Of a stretch of 13,355 bases of DNA, positions 6,640 to 13,355 are shown one piece after another. This DNA is from Ga0074130 sp964499485 (GTDB taxonomy: Bacteria; Pseudomonadota; Gammaproteobacteria; Burkholderiales; Rhodocyclaceae), in the NCBI GenBank assembly GCA_964499485.1, contig CAZCLF010000042.1, positions 1 through 13,355 on the forward strand, read 5' to 3'. The notes below the pieces were generated by a model. That model was given only the letters and a program-made list of their open reading frames with translations. It did not search any database and was not told the origin of the DNA. The position numbers and the translations under genes are program-made. Every line of letters begins with the position of its first letter. The stretch's first letter is position 1.

Positions 6640-7278
6640 ATGGATTTACTTGCCCAGTTCATAGATATCGTCCTGCATCTGGACAAGCACCTCATCCTGC
6701 TGGTGCAGGAGTACGGACTCTGGATTTACGCCATTCTCTTCGTCATCGTGTTCGGTGAGACTGGCTTTGTTGTGCTGCCGTTTCTGCCCGGCGATTCGCT
6801 TTTGTTTGTCGCGGGCGCGGTGGCGGCGATTGGCGGTATGGACCTGACAGTGCTCATGGTGGTGCTGATCGTTGCCGCTGTGCTTGGTAATACCGTCAAT
6901 TACACGATTGGTCGGGTATTCGGCGAGCGCATTGTAGCGGCCGGACGTATTCCCTTCCTCAAGCCCAGCGCAGTCATCGCGACGCAGATCTTCTATGAGA
7001 AGCATGGTGGCAAGGCGGTAGTACTATCCCGCTTCATGCCCCTGTTTCGGACCTTCGTACCGTTTGTCGCCGGCATGGCCAATATGGGGTACTCGCGCTT
7101 TACCGCCTTCAATGTTGCGGGGGCGGTGATCTGGGTCGTATCGCTGTGCGTGGCGGGCTACCTGTTTGGTAATGTCGACTTCATCAAGAAAAACCTCTCG
7201 CTTTTGGTTGTTGGCATTGTTGTTGTGTCGCTTTTGCCCGCATTAATCGGATGGATTAGGCACCGTCGTGCCGGTTGA
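6640..7278 (+). CDS. DedA family membrane protein
   Basis: This 212-aa inner-membrane protein belongs to the DedA (VTT/SNARE-associated) family. Members support envelope homeostasis, proton-motive-force-linked drug and pH resistance, and in some cases phospholipid or undecaprenyl-phosphate flipping. The sequence shows FGETGFVVLPFLPGDSLLF (38-56) with E40 and D52, and SRFMPLFRTFVPFVAGM (130-146) with R131 and R137. These match, offset by one, the acidic and Arg residues I recall as essential in E. coli YqjA (E39, D51, R130, R136). Hydrophobic stretches lie at about 28-48, 53-65, 69-85, 135-147, 156-175 and 187-204. The start at 6640 gives the standard N-terminus; no Shine-Dalgarno is visible. 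It diverges from mutL and may lead the rightward operon. The exact substrate is not inferable. Confidence 0.92.
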   Translation: MDLLAQFIDIVLHLDKHLILLVQEYGLWIYAILFVIVFGETGFVVLPFLPGDSLLFVAGAVAAIGGMDLTVLMVVLIVAAVLGNTVNYTIGRVFGERIVAAGRIPFLKPSAVIATQIFYEKHGGKAVVLSRFMPLFRTFVPFVAGMANMGYSRFTAFNVAGAVIWVVSLCVAGYLFGNVDFIKKNLSLLVVGIVVVSLLPALIGWIRHRRAG

Positions 7279-7319
7279 TTAAGGATTTACCATTTTTTCT
7301 TGCGGGGTAGGATGGACTC

Positions 7320-8036
7320 ATGCGCTGCCTGCTGATCACCCCGATTGCCGCAACTCTACTTGCCTGCACTCTGCTTGCAGGCTGCAGCACGCCGCGTGGC
7401 AGTAAGACCTCTCAGCTTGACCCCTCACAATTGGCCAAGGCCGATGTGGATCGCGTGTGTGACGCGCACCGTGCCCAACTGGATGCGAGTCTCCGGGTAC
7501 TGGCTGACAAGCTGTATCGGCGCAACCCGCGTGAATGGAAGGTCGCGGGCCACGCTTCGCATGAGGCCGCTGTCGCACGTATCTTTGCGGTGGGAAATTA
7601 CCGACTGCCTGAGCTGGGCGACAAGGTGGGTACGCAGGCGATCGTGCTCGGGCTGCGTGAGGACTACACCGGCGACCGTGTTGCCGCATTTGTGGCGGGG
7701 CTGGGCAGCATGGCGCACCAAGCCTTTAATGAGAAAAGCGACTTTTATATCTACGATGATCTTGATCCGCAGCGCCTTTACAACGCTGCGCGCAATGTTG
7801 AGATCGCCGCGTGGAAGCTGGCCAACAGCAGAGACTCGAACGGACAGCCGCTGTTGTTGTCGAATGAGATGTACCCTGTGCCTAATCTCAGTTTTGAACG
7901 CGAAATCGGCAAGATGATTAGTAACTTCGACCTGCTTTCCCTCACCATCGCCGACAAGACCAATCGCACCGTGGTCAAGGTCGTCCAGAATGTGGCAACT
8001 GCCGTATTCCTGCCGGTGGCCGCTGTTCTGCGCTAA
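7320..8036 (+). CDS. Uncharacterised outer-membrane lipoprotein
   Basis: I do not recognise a characterised family. The 238-aa product begins with a lipoprotein signal peptide: basic start, hydrophobic run (4-18) and lipobox L-A-G-C at 19-22, so C22 would be lipidated. Ser at +2 predicts sorting to the outer membrane. The mature part is mostly polar; central segments such as GDRVAAFVAGLGSM (118-131) and LDPQRLYNAARNVEIAAWKL (148-167) look like conserved helical blocks, and the last about 20 residues (217-237) are hydrophobic and could contact membrane. The ATG at 7320 is preceded by AGGA (7309-7312) at 7 nt. It follows dedA by 41 nt and precedes the DUF3108 gene by 5 nt, so an envelope role with that partner is likely by inference only. 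Confidence 0.8.
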   Translation: MRCLLITPIAATLLACTLLAGCSTPRGSKTSQLDPSQLAKADVDRVCDAHRAQLDASLRVLADKLYRRNPREWKVAGHASHEAAVARIFAVGNYRLPELGDKVGTQAIVLGLREDYTGDRVAAFVAGLGSMAHQAFNEKSDFYIYDDLDPQRLYNAARNVEIAAWKLANSRDSNGQPLLLSNEMYPVPNLSFEREIGKMISNFDLLSLTIADKTNRTVVKVVQNVATAVFLPVAAVLR

Positions 8037-8041
8037 TCCCG

Positions 8042-9046
8042 ATGTTTGCTGCCCGACCCCTGCGCTGGGCATTGGTCCTCTCTGCCTGCCTACATCTACT
8101 GCTCTTGCTGGCAGGGCGAGGCTTCTGGTCTTCATGGATTGAAGCCTCCGAAGGCGATGAGGTGGTGCTGTCAGCTAAGCTGCTCCCGCCGCCTGCACCA
8201 CCCGCTAAGCCGGTCAGCCAACCGCCGCGCCCTCAGCCAAGCCCTGCGGCGTCTGCACCTACGCCGTCAATCCCCTCCTCAACTGCTGCACCCTTATTGC
8301 CAGAGGCATCAAGCACTGCTGTTCCAGCCACGGCTGGCCCGGGCGCTGATGCCCGGGGCGCTGGTGTGCCGGCACGTGCCCTTCCGGCTTCAGGTCGTCT
8401 GCACTTTGTCGTGACCAAGGGAGAGCAAGCCTTTGTTGTCGGGCAGGCTGTGCATGCTTGGACAGTTGAGGGCGATCGTTATGAGCTCAACAGCACGATT
8501 GAGACGACAGGCTTGATCGCGCTCTTCACCAATGTCCGGCTTGGACAGAGTAGTAGCGGGCAGATTGTAGAAGGCGGCCTGCGACCGCTCTCTTTCAGGG
8601 ATAATCGCAAGGATGGCAGCTACAGGGCCGATTTCGATTGGGCACAGCAGCGCCTGCAGCTGGGCAATGGCAGTAGCCTGCCCTTGGCGGAAGGCGCGCA
8701 AGATGTACTGTCGATGTTTTACCAGTTCGCGCTCTACCCCCTGGATATGCCCGAGCTGACTTTGATGGTCACCACGGGCCGCAAGTTTGAGCGCTATGTG
8801 TTTAAGGTGGAGGCTGATGTGCCGCTCACATTGCGTGGGCATACCGCAGACTCTGCTGATGGTCAGACAGAGGAGCGTACCTTGGCAACCTATCATCTGT
8901 CCTACCGTGGGCGCGACGCCGAAGGTGTCGATGTGTGGCTGGCCCGGGATCTTGATCGATTACCGGTGAAGATTCGATATGTGGATCGTAAAGGTGGCCT
9001 GACTGAATTGCAGGCTGACCAGATCGTTTACCCCGGCATGCGCTAA
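8042..9046 (+). CDS. DUF3108 domain-containing periplasmic protein, N-terminally anchored
   Basis: The 334-aa protein has a TonB-like layout: a single N-terminal membrane helix (about 8-26, ALVLSACLHLLLLLAG), a long Pro/Ala/Ser-rich periplasm-spanning linker (about 48-116) and a C-terminal beta-rich domain (about 118-332) that I read as DUF3108. Markers are GLRPLSFRDNR (179-189), QDVLSMFYQFALYP (220-233) and a C-terminal DRLPVKIRYVDRKG (305-318). Function is unknown; in betaproteobacteria such proteins often sit near an RsmB-like gene, as here. It is not TonB itself, since the C-terminal TonB fold and YP motif context are absent. The ATG at 8042 lies 5 nt after the lipoprotein stop with no visible Shine-Dalgarno, so its translation may be coupled. 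A 7-bp perfect hairpin lies in the linker region (8338-8357). Confidence 0.85.
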   Translation: MFAARPLRWALVLSACLHLLLLLAGRGFWSSWIEASEGDEVVLSAKLLPPPAPPAKPVSQPPRPQPSPAASAPTPSIPSSTAAPLLPEASSTAVPATAGPGADARGAGVPARALPASGRLHFVVTKGEQAFVVGQAVHAWTVEGDRYELNSTIETTGLIALFTNVRLGQSSSGQIVEGGLRPLSFRDNRKDGSYRADFDWAQQRLQLGNGSSLPLAEGAQDVLSMFYQFALYPLDMPELTLMVTTGRKFERYVFKVEADVPLTLRGHTADSADGQTEERTLATYHLSYRGRDAEGVDVWLARDLDRLPVKIRYVDRKGGLTELQADQIVYPGMR

Positions 9047-9124
9047 TAGCGAGGCCCTTCTACTTACCTGTTGTGTTGACGTCCATGGCGTCGTCGCCAA
9101 CGCCAATATCTCGCAAGGAAAATT

Positions 9125-10393
9125 ATGAGTTCAATGCCTATCAATGCACCGCTTCTACAGGGTGCCCGCAACGTGCTGTATGAGTTGCTTAAGTTCGACT
9201 ACCCAGCCGATGCAGTGCTCTCGCATTTTTTCCGCAACAACCGCGAGATTGGTTTGCGTGATCGTGCCTTTATCGCTGAGACCGCTTATGCCGTGCTGCG
9301 CCGCAAGCGCACCTTGGAACGACTGTGCGGCGACCGCGTTACGCCGCAGCGACTGCTACTGGCCTCTCTGACGCGCGTTGCCGGATACAACAACCGCCAG
9401 TTGGCAGGCGCGCTAGACATGGAGGAGGTGAAGTGGCTGGACGCCCTGCGTGAGGTCAGCTTGCCGCCCGGTACTTTGGGTGAACAAACGGATCTGCCAG
9501 ACTGGCTGGCCGAACGGCTCGCGAGCTTTATGAGCGATGATGAGGTGATTGCCCTAGCGCGCGGCATGAATCAACCCGCGCCGCTAGATCTGCGTGTGAA
9601 TTTAGTGAAGTCCAACCGCGATGCAGTGTTGACGCAACTCCAGGCCGAGGGGATCGAGGCTGAACCCTGTCCGTATGCCCCGCAGGGGATTCGTTTGAAG
9701 AAAAAGCCGTCTCTCTCAAAGCATCCACTGTTTCTCGACGGCACCATTGAGGTACAGGATGAAGGCAGTCAGCTCCTCGGCCATCTACTACAGCCACGCC
9801 GTGGAGAAATGGTCATGGACTTTTGCGCAGGTGCCGGTGGCAAGACTTTACTCCTTGGCGCACTGATGCGCTCGAGTGGCCGCCTGTATGCTTTTGATGT
9901 ATCCGAAAAGCGCTTGTCTAAGTTGAAGCCGCGTTTGGCGCGATCAGGTTTGTCGAATGTGCATCCCGGTGTGATCAGTAGCGAGACAGATATCAAGATC
10001 AAACGATTGGCTGGCAAGTTTGATCGCGTGCTCGTCGATGCACCGTGCTCAGGGCTCGGTACATTGCGGCGCAATCCTGATTTGAAATGGCGTCAGAGCC
10101 CAACCTCGGTGGCCGAAGTGCAGCAAAAGCAAGCGGCCATTCTGGCTTCTGCTTCTCGACTGCTCAAACCTGGCGGCCGGTTGGTGTATGCCACCTGCAG
10201 CATCCTGCCTGAGGAGAATGAGGCGATTGTGTCCGGCTTCCTAGCGACTCACCCTGAGTTCGAACAGAAGTCAGCTGCCGATGTGCTGAAACAACAAGAC
10301 ATCGCATGTGACACCGGCGAGCACTTGCGTCTCTTTCCCCACAAGCACGGCACGGATGGCTTTTTTGCTGCCGTATTGGAGCGCCGTGCTTGA
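9125..10393 (+). CDS. RsmB/NOP-family SAM-dependent RNA (cytosine-C5) methyltransferase
   Basis: The 422-aa product has an N-terminal NusB/RsmB-like helical region (about 10-140) and a C-terminal Rossmann methyltransferase. Motif I is DFCAGAGGKT (232-241), the SAM-ribose acidic region DVS (258-260), motif IV DAPCSG (305-310) with Cys308, and motif VI ATCS (356-359) with Cys358. The two cysteines are the hallmark of m5C RNA methyltransferases: motif VI Cys is the nucleophile and motif IV Cys helps release product. Whether it is RsmB itself (16S m5C967) or a paralogue cannot be settled here, since true rsmB is usually beside fmt/def. Start: ATG at 9125 behind AAGGAA (9115-9120). It follows DUF3108 by 78 nt and precedes the nuclease gene by 4 nt. 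Confidence 0.9.
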   Translation: MSSMPINAPLLQGARNVLYELLKFDYPADAVLSHFFRNNREIGLRDRAFIAETAYAVLRRKRTLERLCGDRVTPQRLLLASLTRVAGYNNRQLAGALDMEEVKWLDALREVSLPPGTLGEQTDLPDWLAERLASFMSDDEVIALARGMNQPAPLDLRVNLVKSNRDAVLTQLQAEGIEAEPCPYAPQGIRLKKKPSLSKHPLFLDGTIEVQDEGSQLLGHLLQPRRGEMVMDFCAGAGGKTLLLGALMRSSGRLYAFDVSEKRLSKLKPRLARSGLSNVHPGVISSETDIKIKRLAGKFDRVLVDAPCSGLGTLRRNPDLKWRQSPTSVAEVQQKQAAILASASRLLKPGGRLVYATCSILPEENEAIVSGFLATHPEFEQKSAADVLKQQDIACDTGEHLRLFPHKHGTDGFFAAVLERRA

Positions 10394-10397
10394 GACG

Positions 10398-11012
10398 ATG
10401 TTGAAGCAGCATTTGAAACATTGCTTTAAAAAGCTGCCGCTGTTATTGCTGCTGTGTGGGAGCGTTTCAGTGTGGGCGGAAGCACCGCTCAAGGTCCAGC
10501 CGCCATCCAGTCGGGTGCTGGCGGCGACAGGCACCGTCGAAGTGGTGTTTTCGCCTTGGGATGATGCCGAAGGACGGCTGATTGAACTGATTAACGAGGC
10601 GCGCAACAGTATCCATGTGCAAGCCTATTTGCTGACCAGCCGTAGCATTGCTAAAGCCTTGCTGCAGGCGCATCAACGCAATGTGCGTGTGCTCGTTTTG
10701 GCGGATGCCGAGATGGTCCGCGGCAGTGACAACAGCCAGATCCCTAAGCTTGCAGCGGCAGGTGTTCCGGTCTGGTTGGAAGGCCGTTATGCCAACGCGC
10801 ACAACAAGGTCATGGTGATGGATGTTGAGACTCGCCACCCAATTCTGATCACAGGTAGTTACAACTACACATGGTCCGCGCAAGCACGGAATGCAGAAAA
10901 TTTACTCATCCTGCGCGACAATTTGGCTTTAACAAAAGCTTATTTGGAGAACTGGCAGCGGCATCAGCGTGATGCGCAGCGGTACGTTCCCTCTCCTACG
11001 AATGACCCATGA
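10398..11012 (+). CDS. Secreted Nuc-type phospholipase D superfamily protein (single HKD)
   Basis: The 204-aa product starts with a Sec signal peptide: KHCFKK, a Leu-rich core (13-20) and probable cleavage after VWA (25-27). The mature part is a compact PLD-superfamily domain with one HKD motif, H135-N-K137-VMVM-D142, followed by GS (153-154) and NAEN (165-168). Small single-HKD proteins such as plasmid pKM101 Nuc act as homodimeric nonspecific nucleases in the periplasm; other members cut phospholipids. I therefore infer a periplasmic or secreted phosphodiesterase, most likely a nuclease. In-frame codons extend back to a GTG at 10308 inside rsmB, but the signal peptide begins at the ATG at 10398, so I use that. 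The rsmB-like stop lies 4 nt upstream, and the gene overlaps the downstream channel gene by 4 nt (ATGA). Confidence 0.88.
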   Translation: MLKQHLKHCFKKLPLLLLLCGSVSVWAEAPLKVQPPSSRVLAATGTVEVVFSPWDDAEGRLIELINEARNSIHVQAYLLTSRSIAKALLQAHQRNVRVLVLADAEMVRGSDNSQIPKLAAAGVPVWLEGRYANAHNKVMVMDVETRHPILITGSYNYTWSAQARNAENLLILRDNLALTKAYLENWQRHQRDAQRYVPSPTNDP

Positions 11013-12301
11013 ACATGTTTGATATTGCTTTGAGTGGTTTGCTTGCCGACTTGTGGCAAGACCTGCAGCACCCAGACATTGTCTGGCAAGCGCTAATTCT
11101 TCTATCGGCTTTGTGTTGTGGCAAGCTGGCTGAACGGGTTGTGCAAAACCGTCATTACGAAGATATGCGCATGGCGGTGCAACTTGGGCATCGCGGGCTC
11201 AAGCGTCTGGTGTTTCCGCTCGTGGCTTTGCTACTCGTTCTAATTGCGCGTGAGATTGTTCGGCCGATCCTGCATGTGCAACTACTCTCACTTGCTGTCC
11301 CTCTCTTACTCTCTCTGGCGGCGATTCGTAGCGTTTTCTTTGTGTTGCGGGTGACTTTCAGCAACACGCCTGTGTTGCGCAATTTCGAACGTGTTTTCTC
11401 CACGATTGTGTGGCTAGTTGTTGCGTTGCACATCACCGGTTTTTTGCCCGAGTTAATTAACTTGCTCGAAGCCGTTCAGTTCTCGATTGGCAAGCAGAAG
11501 CTGGATGTGTGGCAAGTGTTGCAAGGCTTTATGGTGGTAGCGATGGCTTTGCTTATTTCGCTATGGTTGGGCAGCCTGATCGAGGTTCGCTTGATGAGTG
11601 CTGATGGTCTCGACAATAACCTGCAGGTCGTCTTCTCTCGCTTGGCTAAAGCTGTGTTGGTGCTGCTGGCGATTATGGTCGCCTTGCCGAGTGTTGGTAT
11701 TGATTTGACCGCCCTGTCGGTGTTCGGCGGCGCGCTTGGTGTGGGCTTGGGTCTCGGTCTGCAAAAGATTGCCAGTAACTACGTGTCTGGCTTCATTATT
11801 CTCTTGGACCGGTCAATTCGCATCGGCAATGTAATTGCCGTTGGGGCCGACAAGGGCAAGGTGACGCAAATCACTACCCGCTATACCGTGCTACGCGCTG
11901 GGAACGGCGTGGAATCATTGGTCCCCAACGAGTCCTTGATCAGCAATGCAGTACAAAATGAGACTTATAGTGACTATCGGGTTCGTCATGTACTACCAAT
12001 ACAGATCAGTTATCACGATGACCCTGAACAGGCGATGTCTATCTTAGTCAGTGAGGCAAAGGCTCATCCACAGGTCGCGATCGAACCTGAACCCCAAGCA
12101 TTCCTGACGCTATTTGCCGATTCAGGGGTGAACCTTGAGCTCCTGTATTGGCTGGATGAGCCAGAGGTGAATTCCATGAAGGTGCGTTCTGACATCAACC
12201 TCGCTATCTTCAAGGCATTTGCCGACGCAGGTATCAACATTCCTTTCCCTCAGCGCGAAATCCGGATGCTCAACCCCGCAGAGGAAAAAGACTCGGCGTA
12301 G
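11009..12301 (+). CDS. MscS-family mechanosensitive ion channel
   Basis: This 430-aa inner-membrane protein belongs to the small-conductance mechanosensitive channel family, which opens on membrane tension to release solutes during hypo-osmotic shock. Hydrophobic segments lie at about 24-37, 67-81, 91-113, 129-146, 169-190 and 213-229, more than the three of E. coli MscS (286 aa), so it is an extended YbdG/YnaI-like type. The pore helix with its Gly/Ala pattern is GGALGVGLGLGLQK (240-253), continued by IASNYVSGFIILL. The beta domain follows with LVPN (304-307), and the C-terminal alpha/beta part ends in the typical INIPFPQREI (409-418). The ATG at 11009 forms ATGA with the stop of the Nuc-like gene. 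An ATG two codons on is possible. Codon usage looks more TTG/T-rich than in the neighbours, by eye only. Confidence 0.94.
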   Translation: MNMFDIALSGLLADLWQDLQHPDIVWQALILLSALCCGKLAERVVQNRHYEDMRMAVQLGHRGLKRLVFPLVALLLVLIAREIVRPILHVQLLSLAVPLLLSLAAIRSVFFVLRVTFSNTPVLRNFERVFSTIVWLVVALHITGFLPELINLLEAVQFSIGKQKLDVWQVLQGFMVVAMALLISLWLGSLIEVRLMSADGLDNNLQVVFSRLAKAVLVLLAIMVALPSVGIDLTALSVFGGALGVGLGLGLQKIASNYVSGFIILLDRSIRIGNVIAVGADKGKVTQITTRYTVLRAGNGVESLVPNESLISNAVQNETYSDYRVRHVLPIQISYHDDPEQAMSILVSEAKAHPQVAIEPEPQAFLTLFADSGVNLELLYWLDEPEVNSMKVRSDINLAIFKAFADAGINIPFPQREIRMLNPAEEKDSA

Positions 12302-12439
12302 GATCGCGGCGAGAAAGCAGGTACCATCCGGTGCAGGGCATAAGCCGCTCTGGATGTTCAAATTTATCAAAATGATGGGCTGCTTTCGCGTAAAATCAGC
12401 GGGTTTTCGTCCGGTTGAAAAGAAAGGCGCGCGGCTCGC
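12302..12439 (+). promoter_or_regulatory. Intergenic region upstream of desaturase with -10-like box
   Basis: In this 138-nt spacer CGTAAAATCAGCG (12389-12401) contains TAAAAT (12391-12396), 5/6 to the sigma-70 -10. I see no convincing -35; TTATCA at 12364-12369 is 21 nt away, too far. AAAGG at 12423-12427 is about 12 nt before the ATG, a long Shine-Dalgarno spacing. No clear terminator for the upstream channel gene is visible. Confidence 0.4.
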
Positions 12440-13355
12440 ATGTTGATGTCAGGTTTGTTTGATCTGCCCTGGTGGGGCTATGTAGTGGTGGCGCTGGGGC
12501 TGACACATGTCACCATCGCTGGCGTCACGATTTTCCTGCACCGCCATCAAGCCCATCGGGCGCTTGATCTTGGCCCCATTCCTAGCCATTTTTTCCGCTT
12601 CTGGTTGTGGCTGACGACGGGGATGAACACCAAAGAATGGGCTGCAATCCATCGCAAGCACCACGCCAAGTGCGAGACTGCCGAAGATCCGCATAGCCCG
12701 CAAATTCACGGCATCAATAAGGTGCTATGGGGCGGCGTATTCCTCTATGTCAAGGAAGCCCACAATCGCGAAACCATCAGCAAGTACGGTACCGGTACGC
12801 CGGATGATTGGATCGAAAACACCCTGTACACCCCGCATCAGAAGCTTGGTGTTGCCATCATGTTGGCGCTGGACCTGTATATGTTTGGCGTAGTGCCCGG
12901 CTTGCTCATGTGGATTGTGCAGGTGATCTGGATTCCGTTCTGGGCCGCTGGCGTGATTAATGGCCTCGGCCACTTCTGGGGTTATCGCAACTTTGCCTGT
13001 GCGGACGCCAGCACCAATCTCATCCCGATCGGCATCCTGATCGGCGGTGAGGAGCTACATAACAACCATCACACTTTCGCCACCTCGGCCAAGCTGTCTA
13101 ACAAGTGGTACGAGTTTGATATTGGCTGGATGTATATCCGCATCCTCGAAATGCTTGGCCAAGCCCGCGTTAAGAAGGTTGCCCCTCGCCCTCGTTTGGG
13201 CGCGGTGCGTTCGGCCGTGGATCATGCGACACTCAATGCCGTCATTACGCATCGTTACGATGTGCTGGCTAAATACTTGAAGTCGCTTCGTCAGGTTGCG
13301 CAGGAAGAGCTGCAGCACCTACGCGAAGAGGCGCATCACCACACCATTCTTAAGC
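12440..13355 (+). CDS. Membrane fatty-acid desaturase, DesA/acyl-CoA desaturase type (3' end outside window)
   Basis: The reading frame is open from the ATG at 12440 to the window end (305 codons, no stop seen), so the gene is partial. It is an integral-membrane di-iron desaturase that introduces a cis double bond in fatty acyl chains. The histidine boxes are HRHQAH (34-39), HRKHH (71-75) and HNNHH (207-211), plus N174-GLG-H178, which matches the extra Asn/His ligands of the stearoyl-CoA desaturase group. Hydrophobic segments lie near 13-33, 137-165 and 192-202. After the last box a soluble, charged, predicted helical tail (about 250-305 and beyond) follows. Family members I recall are near 390 aa, so roughly 80-90 residues may be missing. 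A start two codons later (12446) is also possible. A candidate promoter precedes it. Confidence 0.92.
   Translation, partial: MLMSGLFDLPWWGYVVVALGLTHVTIAGVTIFLHRHQAHRALDLGPIPSHFFRFWLWLTTGMNTKEWAAIHRKHHAKCETAEDPHSPQIHGINKVLWGGVFLYVKEAHNRETISKYGTGTPDDWIENTLYTPHQKLGVAIMLALDLYMFGVVPGLLMWIVQVIWIPFWAAGVINGLGHFWGYRNFACADASTNLIPIGILIGGEELHNNHHTFATSAKLSNKWYEFDIGWMYIRILEMLGQARVKKVAPRPRLGAVRSAVDHATLNAVITHRYDVLAKYLKSLRQVAQEELQHLREEAHHHTILK

Noticed and set aside
7425..8135. 236-codon open frame on the - strand
   Set aside because: Antisense shadow of the lipoprotein and DUF3108 genes, no domain and no RBS context.
9086..9104. GGCG/CGCC inverted repeat before the methyltransferase gene as a terminator
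   Set aside because: Only 4-5 bp arms and no T-tract.
9076..9109. TTGACG as -35 for an rsmB-like promoter
   Set aside because: No -10-like hexamer at 16-18 bp; the nearest AT-rich stretch is about 22 bp away.
10308..10397. Extended start of the Nuc-like protein from a GTG within rsmB
   Set aside because: A clear signal peptide begins at the ATG at 10398; the extension would bury it behind 30 residues encoded in overlap with rsmB.

Overview
The window looks like an ordinary, gene-dense chromosomal segment of a motile betaproteobacterium. Neisseriales or a close relative is my best guess. That guess rests on the purM / AI-2E permease / hda neighbourhood, a MutL that carries the endonuclease motif, a YcgR-type PilZ protein, a DUF3108 protein beside an RsmB-like methyltransferase, and a DesA-type desaturase. 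All of this is judged by eye from protein sequence. I see no tRNA, rRNA, CRISPR array, insertion sequence or prophage gene, and no sign of recent transfer.

Region 1 (1-2970): hda and an AI-2E/PerM-family permease run leftward and are separated by 2 nt. The purine gene purM diverges from them and starts at a TTG codon behind a good Shine-Dalgarno, inside a 13-bp tandem repeat. A strong, probably bidirectional terminator (about 2938-2967) separates purM from the convergent next operon.

Region 2 (2989-6454): a tight leftward operon mutL-miaA-ycgR. Each junction is an ATGA start/stop overlap, so DNA mismatch repair, tRNA i6A37 prenylation and a c-di-GMP-binding flagellar-brake protein are probably translationally coupled.

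Region 3 (6455-10393): after a divergent 185-bp spacer come, rightward, a DedA-family membrane protein, an unrecognised outer-membrane lipoprotein, a TonB-like anchored DUF3108 periplasmic protein 5 nt later, and an RsmB/NOP-family RNA cytosine-C5 methyltransferase with its own good RBS.

Region 4 (10398-13355): a secreted single-HKD Nuc-type phospholipase-D-superfamily protein overlaps an MscS-family mechanosensitive channel by 4 nt. After a 138-nt spacer with a promoter-like box there is a membrane fatty-acid desaturase (DesA type), cut by the window end. DedA, the lipoprotein, DUF3108, Nuc-PLD, MscS and DesA are all membrane or envelope proteins, so the right half is envelope-oriented with one RNA methyltransferase embedded.

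I did not find a convincing undescribed system. The points worth a second look are the repeat-embedded purM start, the double ATGA-coupled mutL-miaA-ycgR operon, a near-identical -10-like box upstream of dedA and desA, the orphan lipoprotein/DUF3108 pair, the nuclease/channel overlap and the C-terminal tail of the desaturase.
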